Origin: Diphasiastrum complanatum
Lineage: Eukaryota; Streptophyta; Lycopodiopsida; Lycopodiales; Lycopodiaceae
Reading direction: 5' to 3'
Length of the DNA stretch: 60,000 bases
NCBI GenBank assembly: GCA_029204225.1
Contig: CM055099.1
Coordinates: 61,227,753-61,287,752 of the forward strand
Part shown: positions 1-11,160 of the stretch, one piece after another
How positions within the stretch are numbered: the first letter of the stretch is position 1
Layout: each line of letters starts with the position of its first letter
The notes under the pieces: model-generated
What the model was told of the DNA's origin: nothing
Databases searched by the model: none
The model's input: the letters and a program-made list of their open reading frames with translations, nothing else
Made by a program: the position numbers and the translations under genes

Positions 1-602
1 AGATGCCACATGGCAATCCACTCCTAATGTAGGTTAGGTCAAGTCCATAGGGTTGGTCATGTCATTTTGGTAGTGACTCCTACTTTATAGGACCTACACC
101 TAAGTTTAAGGTGAAAATTTGACCAACTAGCTACCTACCAAGCATAACTCTAGGATCTAGGCTAGGGTTTCATTTTAGGTCAAGGAGAGTGAGTTAACTT
201 CCTTATTACATGCTGGAAATCCACCCAACTTCAAGAAGGAAGTCGAATTTGCTATGTAGTCCCTCTCTCCATAGTGAGAAGATAGAAAATTTTTGGAGCT
301 CATTGGCAATCTCAAGCTAGTTCACTATGTACATTGAGTTTTTGTGATCCAAATGAAACCAAATCAATTTCTACTTGTTTCTCAGGTTGAAGGACATACT
401 ACAGCTTGTAGTACACACCTGTGAGCTCGGATTTCAATGTTTATCAAGTCTTTTGATTGTTAATGCTTGTTGTTTGTCAAATTTCCAATCTAGATCAACT
501 TTTTTGTGTCTGGTTTTTTAATAGATTGTTAAGCAAGCATCCAATCACTCTTGTGGATCTTTTGTAGATCCATTTATGGTCCTAAAGTACAGTAGTTTCA
601 CA
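1..602 (+). mobile_element. LTR fragment, related to the LTR at 27741-28441
   Basis: Reverse complement of this stretch matches 27741-28340 closely across its whole length. In that other copy the end equivalent to base 602 abuts a Copia primer binding site, so base 602 is the 3' end of an LTR in plus orientation (it ends in TTTCACA). The 5' end lies beyond the window edge. No primer site follows base 602, so this is a 3' LTR, a solo LTR, or a 5' LTR that lost its leader. The target duplication cannot be read. Confidence 0.8.
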
Positions 603-608
603 AAAAAA

Positions 609-1620
609 AATTTGTAAATATTTGAGAATGTATGTGATGTGTATGGCAAAACATTTTCCGATGCTATGGTCCAATTGTTTTCGATGACCATGATCGCTAA
701 AGCATGTGATTGGTTTTTCAACCTTGATCATGAAGATAAGACAAACTTGTCAATTTTGAAAGAGTTTTTTATCAAGAGTTTTAAGCCCTTTCGCTTGATC
801 GAGAGTCTTTTTGTCAAATAGAGTAACATCAAGATAGCAAAAAATGAATGTGTACGAGACTATATCGAGCATTTCAAACGTCTCAAAAGTCAAGTACAAG
901 AACAACCCTTTGAACAGATGCTCATCATCTGGTTTTTAGTCGGCCTTCCAAGATGGATTAGACGCGAGCTTAAATCCAATGATGAATATATGAGCCTAAA
1001 GTTAGCTATGTCTGATGCCATCAAAGAAGAAGATGAGAGATCAGATGTTGACAAATCCAGAGAAAGGAGAATACCACGTGCTTCTATCCATGAGTCAAAG
1101 CCGATTGAGGATACCCAAGATTAGCTTTGGAAATCCCAGTTGGAGTTGCTTAATAAGCAACACCAACTACAGATGGAAAAACTCACCAATGAGTTTCAAA
1201 CTACCCTGAAGTCTATCCAAAGTAGTATGTCTGGTCAACCAAACCCTGCATAGGTACCTTATAGATGAAAACCAATATGGTGTCCACACTACCGGGCTAT
1301 GCATCCTACTGATGCTTGCCCTTCATATCAGCCTATCCAAGCACATACAGTCCAACGATATGAAGAACAACCGTCATAATCTGGATATTCCTTTCATTAT
1401 CATGAATACCCACCAGAAAGTCCAGAACCTTTAGCCATACAAGATGGCTATGTCGTTATACAAGGGCCATTGCACACCAGATGTTTCATCTATGGTGAAA
1501 CTGGACACTTCATGGTTGATTGTCCAGTCAAAACTAGGTACCATGCTGAATGTCCCGACTGTGTCAGAAAAAACTGTTTCAAAGACTGTCCAAAACAACC
1601 TAACAAGATCCTACCTACCT
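609..1620 (+). pseudogene. Gypsy-like gag remnant with zinc knuckle
   Basis: Two open segments, 639-821 and 840-1124, are in one frame separated by a TAG and resemble the Retrotrans_gag capsid family (a DWF-F-L core followed by LKEFF-KSFKPF). Around 1470-1610 a further frame gives a CCHC-like knuckle in which the second cysteine has become tyrosine (CFIYGETGHF), followed by a Cys-rich tail. Stops and frameshifts separate the parts. Gag packages retrotransposon RNA; this copy cannot be functional. No protease, reverse transcriptase or integrase follows. Confidence 0.6.
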
Positions 1621-3019
1621 GACACGTTAGTTATGACTCCCGATAGGATCCTCATGACAACACAACATGAGCACCATAGCTCCCAACCGCTCAACCTGCT
1701 ACTCACTCGAAAAGTTTCTTGCAAACTTCTACATTACTACGCAATTCACCAGTTTCATAATGCAAAAAGACACTAATATGACATGAGTTCTTGTAGGAGG
1801 AAAGCAAAACCGATATTCTGTCATATGCTACAATGTCCAACCAAGAGCAACCTCTACAAAGAATTGACAGTTTTTCTCCCCTTCTGCAACCTCAAATCTA
1901 TTTGTCTTTCTACATGCTGATAAAATTTCCAATGTGCCAATACACAATACATCTAGGAATCGAAAATCCTAATAGAGATTCGGTTCTAAATCTCTTGCTC
2001 AGAGAGGTCATCAGGACATAGTATCTCAGCTATAACTGCATCTCAAGCTATATCTTACAACATCTACTATCAACGATGATAGATTCAGTGTCATTGTTCT
2101 TGCCTTGTTATTGTTCTTTTATTACTCTAAAAGATTAATAGAAAACATGAAATTGTCCAGGTGAATTATACATGTTGATAAATGACTTTTTGTTTGACAA
2201 TTGCTCTACGGCTTTCACTCTTTGTAACATTGGTATCTTCTTTGTTTATTTTTGTCATTTTTTTATTTGATAGTTTTCTTCTAATTGCATATCTTTTTCT
2301 AGATTTGTTTTTAGTTCATCAAGGATAGCCATTGAATAGGAGACATCATATAGTGTATCTCAAGAATAACTTTCATTCCTCAATCAATCTTCAAATCACC
2401 TTATACAGAGTTTCAAATTTTTGAGCATATTCCAAATCTGCGCAGTACAGATCACGTTAGAGTTGATTTTTGCATTTCATTGTCATATTAATCTTTGAAT
2501 CAACTACAACAAGATCGAAACAAATTTAGTTAAAATTTGTTCAATCTTTAGTCTAGTCGCATGTTCAACGTGTTTCAACTACGTGTTAAACACACCGATC
2601 CAGTCATGAGCATGAACAGTTACTAGTAACAACATCCCCCCCCCCCCCCACAAATCTGTTGGTGGATTACCCATCAGATGGGTAATCCACAACGACTCAA
2701 TCAGAAGAAGTACCCCAGTCACGACGAAAATCCTTCAGAAAAGAGAAACACAAGTATTGGGAAATCAGTCTCCTTCTTCAACCGGCCTCTTGCCATACTT
2801 CTGCGCCCATCCCCATGCCTATCGTCCACAACATCTACCGACGTCACCACCTCCACCCTACTTCCCATATGTTTGTTTATCATCAATTCATCGTTCTTCT
2901 GAGAAATCCCCAAGTTTTTATAGTCTTACCGAAGTAGCTGATAGATCATTGCAAATGTCCTGCGAAGACCAACTATCACCTACAATGGTTGATCAACCAA
3001 AAGAAGATCTAAGAAACAA
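1621..3019. other. No supported gene; degenerate sequence
   Basis: Short open frames on both strands lack recognisable domains. A homopolymeric C run lies at about 2635-2650. The overlapping frames at 2678-3032 give Pro/Ser-rich peptides on one strand and look like retroelement debris. Confidence 0.4.
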
Positions 3020-3180
3020 ACAAAGCAGCTAGAAGAAATTAAGAGGAAGATCCAAAAAGCTGAGGAGGAAAGGACAAAACTTAAGCAACAGTTGAGTCAG
3101 ATTGATCTTGACCAAAAGAGACTCTCTGGAGCAATGATAGTTGAATCCCCTCTTATGAAGCCCAAAGAGATCCAAAAGTA
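3020..3180 (+). pseudogene. Short coiled-coil coding remnant
   Basis: In one frame this stretch reads as a highly charged Lys/Glu/Gln/Leu segment (begins QLEEIKRKIQKAEEERTKLK) ending at a stop near 3180. The heptad-like spacing of leucine and isoleucine suggests a coiled coil. It may be the tail of a retrotransposon gag or a host fragment; I cannot tell which. The following 3181-4029 contains open frames but nothing recognisable. Confidence 0.35.
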
Positions 3181-4024
3181 ATGGATCAAAAGAAAGAGCT
3201 GCAGAAAAAAAAAGACGTGAACTTGCAAATAAAGTGAGCTCCTCACTCAGCAAGTGGTGGTCAAAGCTCAACATTGCAAGGGTCCAAGGCTGCAACTGGA
3301 GAACTATCAGTTCTTTTACCCTACCACCAAGCCTTTATCATGTTTCCTTACCATTACCAAACCGTCCACCCAAATCTGTTCCTACCACCAATTTTGATGA
3401 TGAGCCCATTCCCTTGACACTGATAATTAAAGTTTGTGCAATCTGCAGATCAAAGGTTTTCCTTGAGACTGGAACTTCAACTGAGAGAAGAACCACGGAA
3501 ACAACCAGAATCAAATGGAGGATACAAACCTCCCAGAAGTTAGAATCTGCCGAGAAACCAAAGATGAAAACCGTCAATGCTAGATACAAGTGACAAAACA
3601 AAGAGACACATGGAAAGCACTCGAGCATGCAAGTTGTGAAGTTGTTGGGAGCTCTCCAATTTTGAGAATGTCAACCACTTGCAGCAATAAGACATTCTGA
3701 TTACATTGCGACAAGTTGAGAAAAAAGTTTTTGATAAAAGACCGACAACAATAAACACTTGGTTTTATGCAAGCGAAAGAGGATCTACGCTTTTCCAAGT
3801 GACAAACGAAAATGCCAATGCAAAGCAGAGCGACATCATTCAATATATTGCAGTGGGTCCTGCAACACATTAGGGGTGGGATGATGTTGGCTGATTCTGA
3901 CAAATCCCCAAGATACTCGGCCACAGCTACCTAAGAGCACCTCTCACCTTAGGTCGAGGAGGTCTCTGAGAAGATGAGACGAATGAAGACTGAATACTAG
4001 TAGTAATAGCAAACAAGAACTATG

Positions 4025-4029
4025 TAAAC
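4025..4029. repeat. Target-site duplication of Copia A (TAAAC)
   Basis: TAAAC precedes the left LTR at 4025-4029 and follows the right LTR at 10066-10070, giving a perfect 5 bp duplication, the usual length for Ty1/copia insertion. Confidence 0.95.
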
Positions 4030-4679
4030 TGTGAAAGATTTCAGATCCTTAAGATCCAATCTACTTGAATGATCTTTGGTTAGAAAGAGAAATACACTAC
4101 CAATTTCACCAATGTAGAAAAATCAGCATCTACACACAATTTGAGATGCAAACACTAATAGAACTTGATCAAACTTGAATGAAATGATTATGTACTGTTG
4201 CTGTCCGTACAAAACCAGCAAGTTACTGTATTTCACACGTGTGGATCCAAAAATAACAAATATAGATCATTCTACACACAGAATTGCAAGCAATCACCAA
4301 GATAGTGCACCAATGGATAGTAAAACCCAAGAGAACCATGTATAAGCATGAAATGAGATAGAGAAGAGAGAAGATGACTCTCTCCACGAGTTACATCCTT
4401 TTATAACAGGTCCAAACCCTATTTGGCCACTTGGCTTTCCTACCAAAATGCTAACCCTACCAATTTTGGGTCTAGATTCAATGTACCCAACTTATTCAAA
4501 TTGAATCTACTCAAAATAGCATTCTATCTTTCCCACACTTTCAAAAAGTGTTTATTCAAATGAAATTTAGACTAATGAACTTTGAAAAGTCAACCTCTAA
4601 GTCTAAAACAAGTTTTGGCCTCAATATGCCAAATATGGAAATATTGCAAAATGTGATGAAACTAGTTGAATCTTTCACA
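4030..4679 (-). repeat. Copia A 3' LTR
   Basis: 650 bp, bounded by TG...CA with an 11 bp terminal inversion. The polypurine tract abuts it at 4680. Contains a CACACGTGTG motif near 4236. Confidence 0.95.
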
Positions 4680-5261
4680 CTCCCTCTTCAACTAGTTTTA
4701 GCATAGACTTTGATAATACTGCAAGGGAAGTCCTATGCTTCATGAACAAGTCTTTTCCCAATGCTTTGGTGAAGATATCAGCTACACATTTCCTTAAAGA
4801 CACATGTTGAAGCTCCACCTCCTTTGCAATGACTCGCTCCCTCACAAAATGATATTGTATCTCAATATGCTTGCTCCTAGCATGAAAGATAGGATTGGAT
4901 GCCATTCTTTGGGCTGATTGATTGTCACAAAAGATGATTGGGCTCTCTAAAAAATCCAGCAAGTGAAGATCTTTGATCATCCTTTTGATCCATACCATCT
5001 CCTTTGTGCAATGTGTAAGAGCTTTGTACTCGGCCTCACTAGATGACAATGAGATAGTGGCTTGTTTCTTTGACATCCATGATATAGCTCCATCACCTAT
5101 GAAAATACAATAAGAACTAATGGATTTCCTATCCATTATATCTCCAGCATAGTCCGAATCTGAAAATCCAAAAAGATTAGGTGATGATCCCTCATACAAT
5201 ATGCCAAAATCTCGAGTTCCAATGATGTACCTCAAAACTCGCTTTCCTAGCTTCCAATGCT
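4675..5261 (-). pseudogene. Copia A RNase H domain, out of frame with gag-pol
   Basis: Encodes the end of the RT connection and RNase H: motifs include KLGKRVLRYI, SDSDYAGD, SLSSSEAEY, CDNQSA and FHARSKHIE, the usual Copia RNase H landmarks. Homology starts abruptly near 5262, directly after a TAG in its own frame. It is in a different frame from the large upstream ORF, so it would not be made as part of that polyprotein. The frame has no ATG near its start; it runs in from the foreign segment. Confidence 0.85.
4680..4690 (-). promoter_or_regulatory. Polypurine tract of Copia A
   Basis: On the minus strand GAAGAGGGAG lies directly upstream of the 3' LTR, the expected primer position for plus-strand DNA synthesis. 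Confidence 0.85.
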
Positions 5262-8200
5262 CCTAGCATAGTTTTTGCCAATAGAACTTTGATCCAAATC
5301 ATAAGAATGATCTTTTTTCTAGTAATAGATCTCCTTTCAATGATCATGTAATGCTCAAAATAGAAACAACCATAATTGATATAGAGAATAGTGTCCACTT
5401 GGGATGCTTCACTATTTCTTACATCAATTTTACATGTAAAAATTTGACTAGAACATGAAGAATCAAATAGAATGTAAATGAAATGATTCCACCATGCTTC
5501 CAACTCTGCACTCTCTGGAAAAATACAGCAAACAAACAATAAATGTGAGTGATCAACTTTTGCTTGCATGTCTCCTCCTCCTTTGTCCTTTGTTGCCTTG
5601 TATCCACCATGATACTCCATGAATGAGCCTCCATCTTCACCTTGCCACAAGAAACCATCAAACCTTGGAAATCCATGAGTAGGTGAGTACATTACTGATT
5701 CAAATCCAGCACCACATGACTCCATAAACCAAGTAGTTTGCACTAGTCCATCTTCAAGATCTACTTGACACAAGAAAATGACCATGAATTCACCAAAAAT
5801 TGACAATCTCCAAGTATTGGCACCAAGTAGCTCAACATTTGAGAACTTAGCCATGGATGAGTGACATAATGAACCTCCAATAGCTTCATTTCCATCAGCA
5901 AAATCAGCCAAAAATGCTAGTACAAATCCAACATGAAAACAATGCTCACCAATGTAGCTAGTTTTACCATATCTTGACAATTTGCACACATCCACATGAA
6001 ATTGCTCAAACATGAGATAGAACAAGTAAAGTAAACTTGAAAAACACGTCTTTGCTGCTCCTTTGACCTCAATTGAGTCTTCAATATGCTGCAAAAACAG
6101 ATCCATAACACCTTTGCCAATTACCTCTCCTTTGATGCTCTTGACTAGCTCCAAATTGTCACCTTCCCTTTTGACTAGTTGAAGTGCTTTGAGATCAACC
6201 TCTTGATCTTCAACTTGACCATCAAAGTCATTGAACAAACTTTGTTTTCCAGATCCATTGCTTGATCTTACAGCAAGATAACATCCATCCACTTGCATAG
6301 CTCCATGTACACAAGAAGATCCTCCAAAAGATGTTCCACTCTTCATAAGAGATCGATACTCAAGATCCATTGCTTGGATCCACTCCTCTTCTTTCCTTGC
6401 TTGATCTACACTTGTAGGATCATCCAAAGAGGTTAGGAAAGCAACATAGTTTCCAGAAACTACTTGCTTACTCTTTTGATCATATGTGAGCCTTGAAGGT
6501 ACTTGTCTTTCTCTTGATGTTCTCCTTGGCTTTTGACTTGATGAAGGTCCATCATCACCACCATCCAAAGTAGGATGCTTCTCATCAACATCAAGAATGT
6601 TAGATCCATCTACTTTACCATCAATCATGCTTGAAGACACCTTTGGAATGTTTTCCTCATCAAAAATGACATCTCTACCAACAATCACTTTGTTAGTAGA
6701 AGGAATGTAAACCTTGTAGGCTTTACTCACCACACTATATCCAACAAAAATACCTCTTCTTGAAGATGGATCCTCCTTGGTCCTATCATCAAGAGTAATG
6801 TTGACATAGCATGTGCATCCAAAGGTTCTTAGAAAGTTGACACTCGGCCTCCTCTTGAATAGCATCTCAAAAGGTGTCCTTCCATCCAAAATAGCACTCG
6901 GCCACCTATTGCACAAAAAATTGGCACACAACAAAGCTTGATCCCAAAATGGTTTGTCAAGATTAGAACTTAACCTCATAGCTTTAGCACTTTCACATAA
7001 AGTTCTATTCTTCCTTTCAGCCACTCCATTTTGTTGTGGGGTCCTTGATGTTGTATACTCCCTCTTGATCCCATGCTCATCACAAAAGGCCTTGAACTTG
7101 TTAGATATGTACTCACCACCATTGTCACCTCTCAAGCACTTGATCTTTGTGGAAAATTGGTTCTCCCTTGCATTCTTGAACTTGACAAAGACATCATACA
7201 CTTCATCCTTGCTCTTTAGTAGATAGATCCAACAAAATCTACTAAAATCATCAATGAATGTTACATACATCTTAGCTCCACTATTGCTAATTGTAGTAAA
7301 TCCATGAATATCCGAATGTACAAGTTGAAAAGGCTTTGTAGATCTAGAAATAGATCTAGTATAAGGTAGTCTATGTGACTTAGACAAAGCACAAGACTCA
7401 CAAACATGCTTGTCATTACTTAAGGAACTTGGAAGACCAATCACAACCTTCTTCCTTGCCATTACCTCCAATGACTTGACGTTGAGGTGTGCCATCCTTT
7501 TGTGCCAAACCTCTTGAATAGAAATTTGCTCCCTTGCAACACATCCAACTTGATTAGCAATAACACAAGCATCAAGTTTGAACAACTTCCCTTGCCTTTT
7601 ACCTTTTCCAATCAAGACATCCTTCCTTTTGATCAAACAAGCATCTCCATCAAACTCCACCTTGAGTCCCTTACTTAGCATTTGACTCACACTAAGCAAA
7701 TTCTTGGTAATAGATGAAATAGACAAGACATCCTCCAAATGAACATTCCTATTTGTAGAGAGAGAAATAGGAATTGTGCCAATCCCTTTGATTGCACACT
7801 CACCATCATTGGCCATGTAGATCACCCTCTTGTCATCTCCATATGCCAACAAAGAAGTGAAGTACTCTTTGTGAAAGGTCATGTGTGAACTTGTTCCACT
7901 ATCAATCCACCAAGGATCTAGATCTCCATCATTAGAAAGCATACATGAAGACATCACAAAAGCATCATCATTTGCATCTTGCACATCCAAACCATCCTCA
8001 TCAAGAGTAAGATTACCTTGCTTGTCTCCTTGAGCTCTCTTCTTCTTGTAGCACTCACTTGCAAAGTGTCCTTTGATGCCACAATAGAAGCACTTGAGCT
8101 TTGATCTATCCTTCTTTTTGCCACTTGAAGAAGCATCCACTTGATCTTGCCCTTTAGACCACTTGCTTTTGGTTTTGCCCTTGAATTTTCCCTTTGTGAA

Positions 8201-8815
8201 CATAGCATCCTCTTGAAGTGTTGATGTAGAGTCACCTCTTGCTTGAAGCCTATATTCCTCATTGATCAAGATCTCTTGAAGATCCATCAAACTTGGCAAA
8301 GTCTTTTGAATAGCAATACTTTGAACAATGTTAGCATGGGCATCCAACAAGCCATTAAGAATCACTTGAATAAGCTCTCCTTCCTTAATGCTTTCATCTA
8401 TGCAAGCTAACTCATCATTCAATGCTTTCATTCTCAAAACAAAAGTACTTGGACTTTCTTCATTCTTTTGCAAACAAGAAAAGATTTGCCTTCTTAGAGT
8501 CAACACTCTAGAAGTAGACTTGGATTCATAAAGCTTCTTCAATGAATTCCAAGCTTCCAAAGATGATGTGCACTTACCAACTTCCTTGAGAAGTTCATTG
8601 GTAACATTCATTTTTATCATGTGTAGAGCCTTCTTGGCCCTCTTGTCATACCTCAATTGATCTTGTTGTGTTGCTGGTCTCTCTTCCAAACCTACAACAA
8701 TATCCAAAACATCATTCATCTCAAGAAGTGACTCCATCCTCACTTTCCATAATGAATAGTTACTTGAGGTAAGCCTATCATTGGCTTCCAACATGACTCC
8801 AATTGAGGTTGCCAT
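5192..8815 (-). CDS. Copia A Gag-protease-integrase polyprotein with foreign C-terminal third
   Basis: A 1207-residue open frame from an ATG at 8815. Gag covers about residues 1-270, with a zinc knuckle CFYCGIKGHFASEC near 240. The protease active site is DSGTSSHM near 300. Integrase has its HHCC region (WHKRMAHL near 440, then CESC) and the catalytic core (HSDIHG, RGDNGGEY, NGVAERKNRT). Homology runs to the start of RT (EYRSLMK near residue 825). From there about 360 residues to the stop at 5192 have no resemblance to RT that I can see. Gag, PR and IN look intact for an element with LTRs 2.6% apart. Expression would start from the 5' LTR at 9416-10065. Confidence 0.9.
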   Translation of the reverse strand: MATSIGVMLEANDRLTSSNYSLWKVRMESLLEMNDVLDIVVGLEERPATQQDQLRYDKRAKKALHMIKMNVTNELLKEVGKCTSSLEAWNSLKKLYESKSTSRVLTLRRQIFSCLQKNEESPSTFVLRMKALNDELACIDESIKEGELIQVILNGLLDAHANIVQSIAIQKTLPSLMDLQEILINEEYRLQARGDSTSTLQEDAMFTKGKFKGKTKSKWSKGQDQVDASSSGKKKDRSKLKCFYCGIKGHFASECYKKKRAQGDKQGNLTLDEDGLDVQDANDDAFVMSSCMLSNDGDLDPWWIDSGTSSHMTFHKEYFTSLLAYGDDKRVIYMANDGECAIKGIGTIPISLSTNRNVHLEDVLSISSITKNLLSVSQMLSKGLKVEFDGDACLIKRKDVLIGKGKRQGKLFKLDACVIANQVGCVAREQISIQEVWHKRMAHLNVKSLEVMARKKVVIGLPSSLSNDKHVCESCALSKSHRLPYTRSISRSTKPFQLVHSDIHGFTTISNSGAKMYVTFIDDFSRFCWIYLLKSKDEVYDVFVKFKNARENQFSTKIKCLRGDNGGEYISNKFKAFCDEHGIKREYTTSRTPQQNGVAERKNRTLCESAKAMRLSSNLDKPFWDQALLCANFLCNRWPSAILDGRTPFEMLFKRRPSVNFLRTFGCTCYVNITLDDRTKEDPSSRRGIFVGYSVVSKAYKVYIPSTNKVIVGRDVIFDEENIPKVSSSMIDGKVDGSNILDVDEKHPTLDGGDDGPSSSQKPRRTSRERQVPSRLTYDQKSKQVVSGNYVAFLTSLDDPTSVDQARKEEEWIQAMDLEYRSLMKSGTSFGGSSCVHGAMQVDGCYLAVRSSNGSGKQSLFNDFDGQVEDQEVDLKALQLVKREGDNLELVKSIKGEVIGKGVMDLFLQHIEDSIEVKGAAKTCFSSLLYLFYLMFEQFHVDVCKLSRYGKTSYIGEHCFHVGFVLAFLADFADGNEAIGGSLCHSSMAKFSNVELLGANTWRLSIFGEFMVIFLCQVDLEDGLVQTTWFMESCGAGFESVMYSPTHGFPRFDGFLWQGEDGGSFMEYHGGYKATKDKGGGDMQAKVDHSHLLFVCCIFPESAELEAWWNHFIYILFDSSCSSQIFTCKIDVRNSEASQVDTILYINYGCFYFEHYMIIERRSITRKKIILMIWIKVLLAKTMLGALEARKASFEVHHWNSRFWHIV
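5262..6331 (-). other. Foreign segment replacing Copia A reverse transcriptase
   Basis: About 1070 bp lying exactly where RT should be. It stays open in frame with integrase for about 360 codons and ends where RNase H homology begins, in another frame. The translated protein is rich in Phe, Gly, Cys and Asp, and I recognise no domain. It could be a captured host gene or cDNA, another retroelement, or non-coding DNA that happens to be open. The sharp junctions suggest template switching during reverse transcription. Confidence 0.7.
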
Positions 8816-9403
8816 GTAGCAATGACCTGATCTTCTCTTTCAACCCGTTTCAATGCACAAAGCACTCCTTTGAACAAAAACAAATGCTTTCAAAAGAAAT
8901 CACCAAGATTTGAAACTATCTCACAAATTCTCTTCTAGCACTTATCCAAGCAAATCAACACATAGAATCATGGAATCTTGATCAACCTATGATCTATCCT
9001 CAATCTAATGACTTTTGCCACTTTCTAAGATTGAAATACACTCAAATGAAATCTAGCAACCTCACTATCTAGAGATCCAATCAAAATTAGGGTTTTGACA
9101 AAATCACAAAAAATTGACTATTCCAAATCTACATGCAAATGCTGAAAATTTGATATGCAATCTATAAGCCACCACTTAGGCTGAACCAATGATCCAAAAA
9201 GTGGCCAAATCCAGCATGTGAATTCAAAAAATGGAATTGAACAAGTATAATGACCTATTTAGTGTTTTGATCTACAAAAGATCCAATCTACAAAAGCAAA
9301 AAATCCGATTTTGGTGTAGAATCCTCTCTAGCATGCTCTAGACTTGATATCTTCACCAAATCATTGATAGATCTGATTTCCTCCTTCATAATTTGAAACA
9401 CAA

Positions 9404-9415
9404 GCTCTGATACCA
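9404..9415 (-). promoter_or_regulatory. Primer binding site of Copia A
   Basis: The minus strand reads TGGTATCAGAGC immediately downstream of the 5' LTR, complementary to the 3' end of initiator tRNA-Met as in most plant Copia elements. Confidence 0.95.
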
Positions 9416-10065
9416 TGTGAAAGATTTCAGATCCTTAAGATCCAATCTACTTGAATGATCTTTGGTTAGAAAGAAAAATACACTACCAATTTCACCAATG
9501 TAGAAAAATCAGCATCTACACACAATTTGAGATGCAAACACTAATAGAACTTGATCAAACTTGAATGAAATGATTATGTACTGTTGCTGTCCGTACAAAA
9601 CCATCAAGATACTGTATTTCACACGTGTGGATCCAAAAATAGCAAATATAGATCATTCTACACATAGAATTGCAAGCAATCACCAAGATAGTGCACCAAT
9701 GGATAGTAGAATCCAAGAGAACCATGTATAGGCATGAAATGAGATAGAGAAGAGACAAGATGACTCTCTCCACGAGTTACATCCTTTTATAACAGGTCCA
9801 AACCCTATTTGGCCACTTGGCTTTCCCACCAAAATGCTAACCCTACCAATTTTGGGTTTAGATTCAATATACCCAACTTATTCAAATTGAATCTACTCAA
9901 ACTCGCATTCTATCTTTCTCACACTTTCAAAAAGTGTTTATTCAAATGAAATTTAGACTAATGAACTTTGAAAAGTCAACCTCTAAGTCTAAAACAAGTT
10001 TTGGCCTCAATATGCCAAATATGAAAATATAGCAAAATGTGATGAAACTAGTTGAATCTTTCACA
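9416..10065 (-). repeat. Copia A 5' LTR with TATA box
   Basis: 650 bp partner of the LTR at 4030-4679. The minus strand contains GTTATAAAAGG at 9783-9793, a good TATA box for the element's transcript, and a CACACGTGTG motif near 9621. Confidence 0.95.
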
Positions 10066-10070
10066 TAAAC

Positions 10071-11042
10071 CTCATGGTGAATCCTGAAAGATGGAATGAC
10101 CATGTAGGAACTAGTATTTTTAGGCAAAGTAATAAATAAAAGTAGACCCCTCTTAAAGAAAGTAGAGTGAGCCACCTTTTGATGGTGACCTCTAGTGGAG
10201 AGCATTATTCCACTTGAAATTTGTGAAATGTGGAAATTCCACTAGGATGCCACCTAAGGAGCTCTCTTGCTTATTTAAGAGACTCCCTCTTTGTGAAGAG
10301 GAGCTTTTTGCATTGTATCTACTCCATGCTTAATAAGAAGATTTTCCATGAGTTTGATGCTACACTAAGCTCCTTGATCATGATGGTTTTCTTGAGTGAT
10401 GCCCCTATGATCATGCCCTTCCATTCATATTGTGTGTGGTTGTGGACTTTAGAGTGGATTAGTTTTCTTGATTTCCTAGTTGTGGATTAGTTTTCATTTC
10501 TTGTTTGTGGATTAACGTAGGAACTAGCATTCAAGTAAACTAAATAGACTAGAAATGTGGTACAGATCTTGCATATCCTCCAACATTCTAGTTCTTGATG
10601 TTCTTGGGATGCCCAAGAATCAAAAGATTGGTTGTTTTCTTGATTCTTGGACTTCTAAAATGTTGTAGATTAGTTTTTGTTTCTTGTTTTGTTGATTTAT
10701 GCAAGTATAATAGTGTGTAGGATCTGATTTAGTTCGTTTTTAGAATAAGTACCTATAGAAACTATTGAATGTTCATTTGTGCATGTTGATTTGTGAATGA
10801 ATGTTTGAATGTGAGTGCTTTCAAGAGGGAATGACCCTGAGTTGTCCTCTGACAGGCAGGACAAAATACTACAACGTTGATCTGTTCCTTCTACCTAATT
10901 TTGGGGTTTAACAAGAAAGAATAACTTAAGCAAGAGCCCACTGTCTCTGTTGACAGGCAGAAGAAGAAGTAAGCAAAAAAATCCTAGTAAACAGATCCTC
11001 CCAAGCAGAGGATCTATCAACAGTTTTACAGATACTGCAAAA
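10071..11042. other. No supported gene
   Basis: Short frames at 9942-10205 and 10230-10490 have no recognisable domain. The TTGACAGGCAG-like string occurs twice (near 10850 and 10947). Otherwise I see nothing. Confidence 0.4.
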
Positions 11043-11160
11043 GCATTAGAGGAGTTCTCAATATCAAAAAGTAAAGATACTTTTATTTATTTTCTTTAGT
11101 TTCGACTGTCACCAGGCCTAATCAAAATGCACAGATTTGAAATCTACGTAACGTAGTCCA
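11043..11160 (+). pseudogene. Gene 1, copy 1: 3' tail only
   Basis: Matches the last part of gene 1 copy 2 (19876-19998), from GGAGTTCTCAATATC through the CACAGATTTGAAATCTA end region. Small indels break the frame. It stops about 15 bp before gene 2 copy 1, whereas in copy 2 the two genes are about 345 bp apart, so a deletion joined them here. Confidence 0.75.

Larger units (their letters stand above)
4030..10065 (-). mobile_element. Copia A: structurally complete LTR retrotransposon lacking RT
   Basis: A 6036 bp minus-strand element with two 650 bp LTRs (both TGTGAAAGATT...AATCTTTCACA), a primer site, a polypurine tract and a perfect 5 bp target duplication. By eye the LTRs differ at about 17 of 650 positions (about 2.6%), so the insertion is moderately old. 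Internal order on the minus strand is leader, gag, protease, integrase, a foreign segment in place of reverse transcriptase, then RNase H. Without RT it needs another element's enzyme to move. Its intact ends and target duplication raise the possibility that it moved in its present rearranged form. Confidence 0.95.

Noticed and set aside
5419-6120. Small minus-strand ORFs inside the foreign segment of Copia A
   Set aside because: Short, overlapping the longer frame, no recognisable domain.
6954-7678. Plus-strand ORFs opposite Copia A integrase
   Set aside because: Shadows of the long minus-strand polyprotein.
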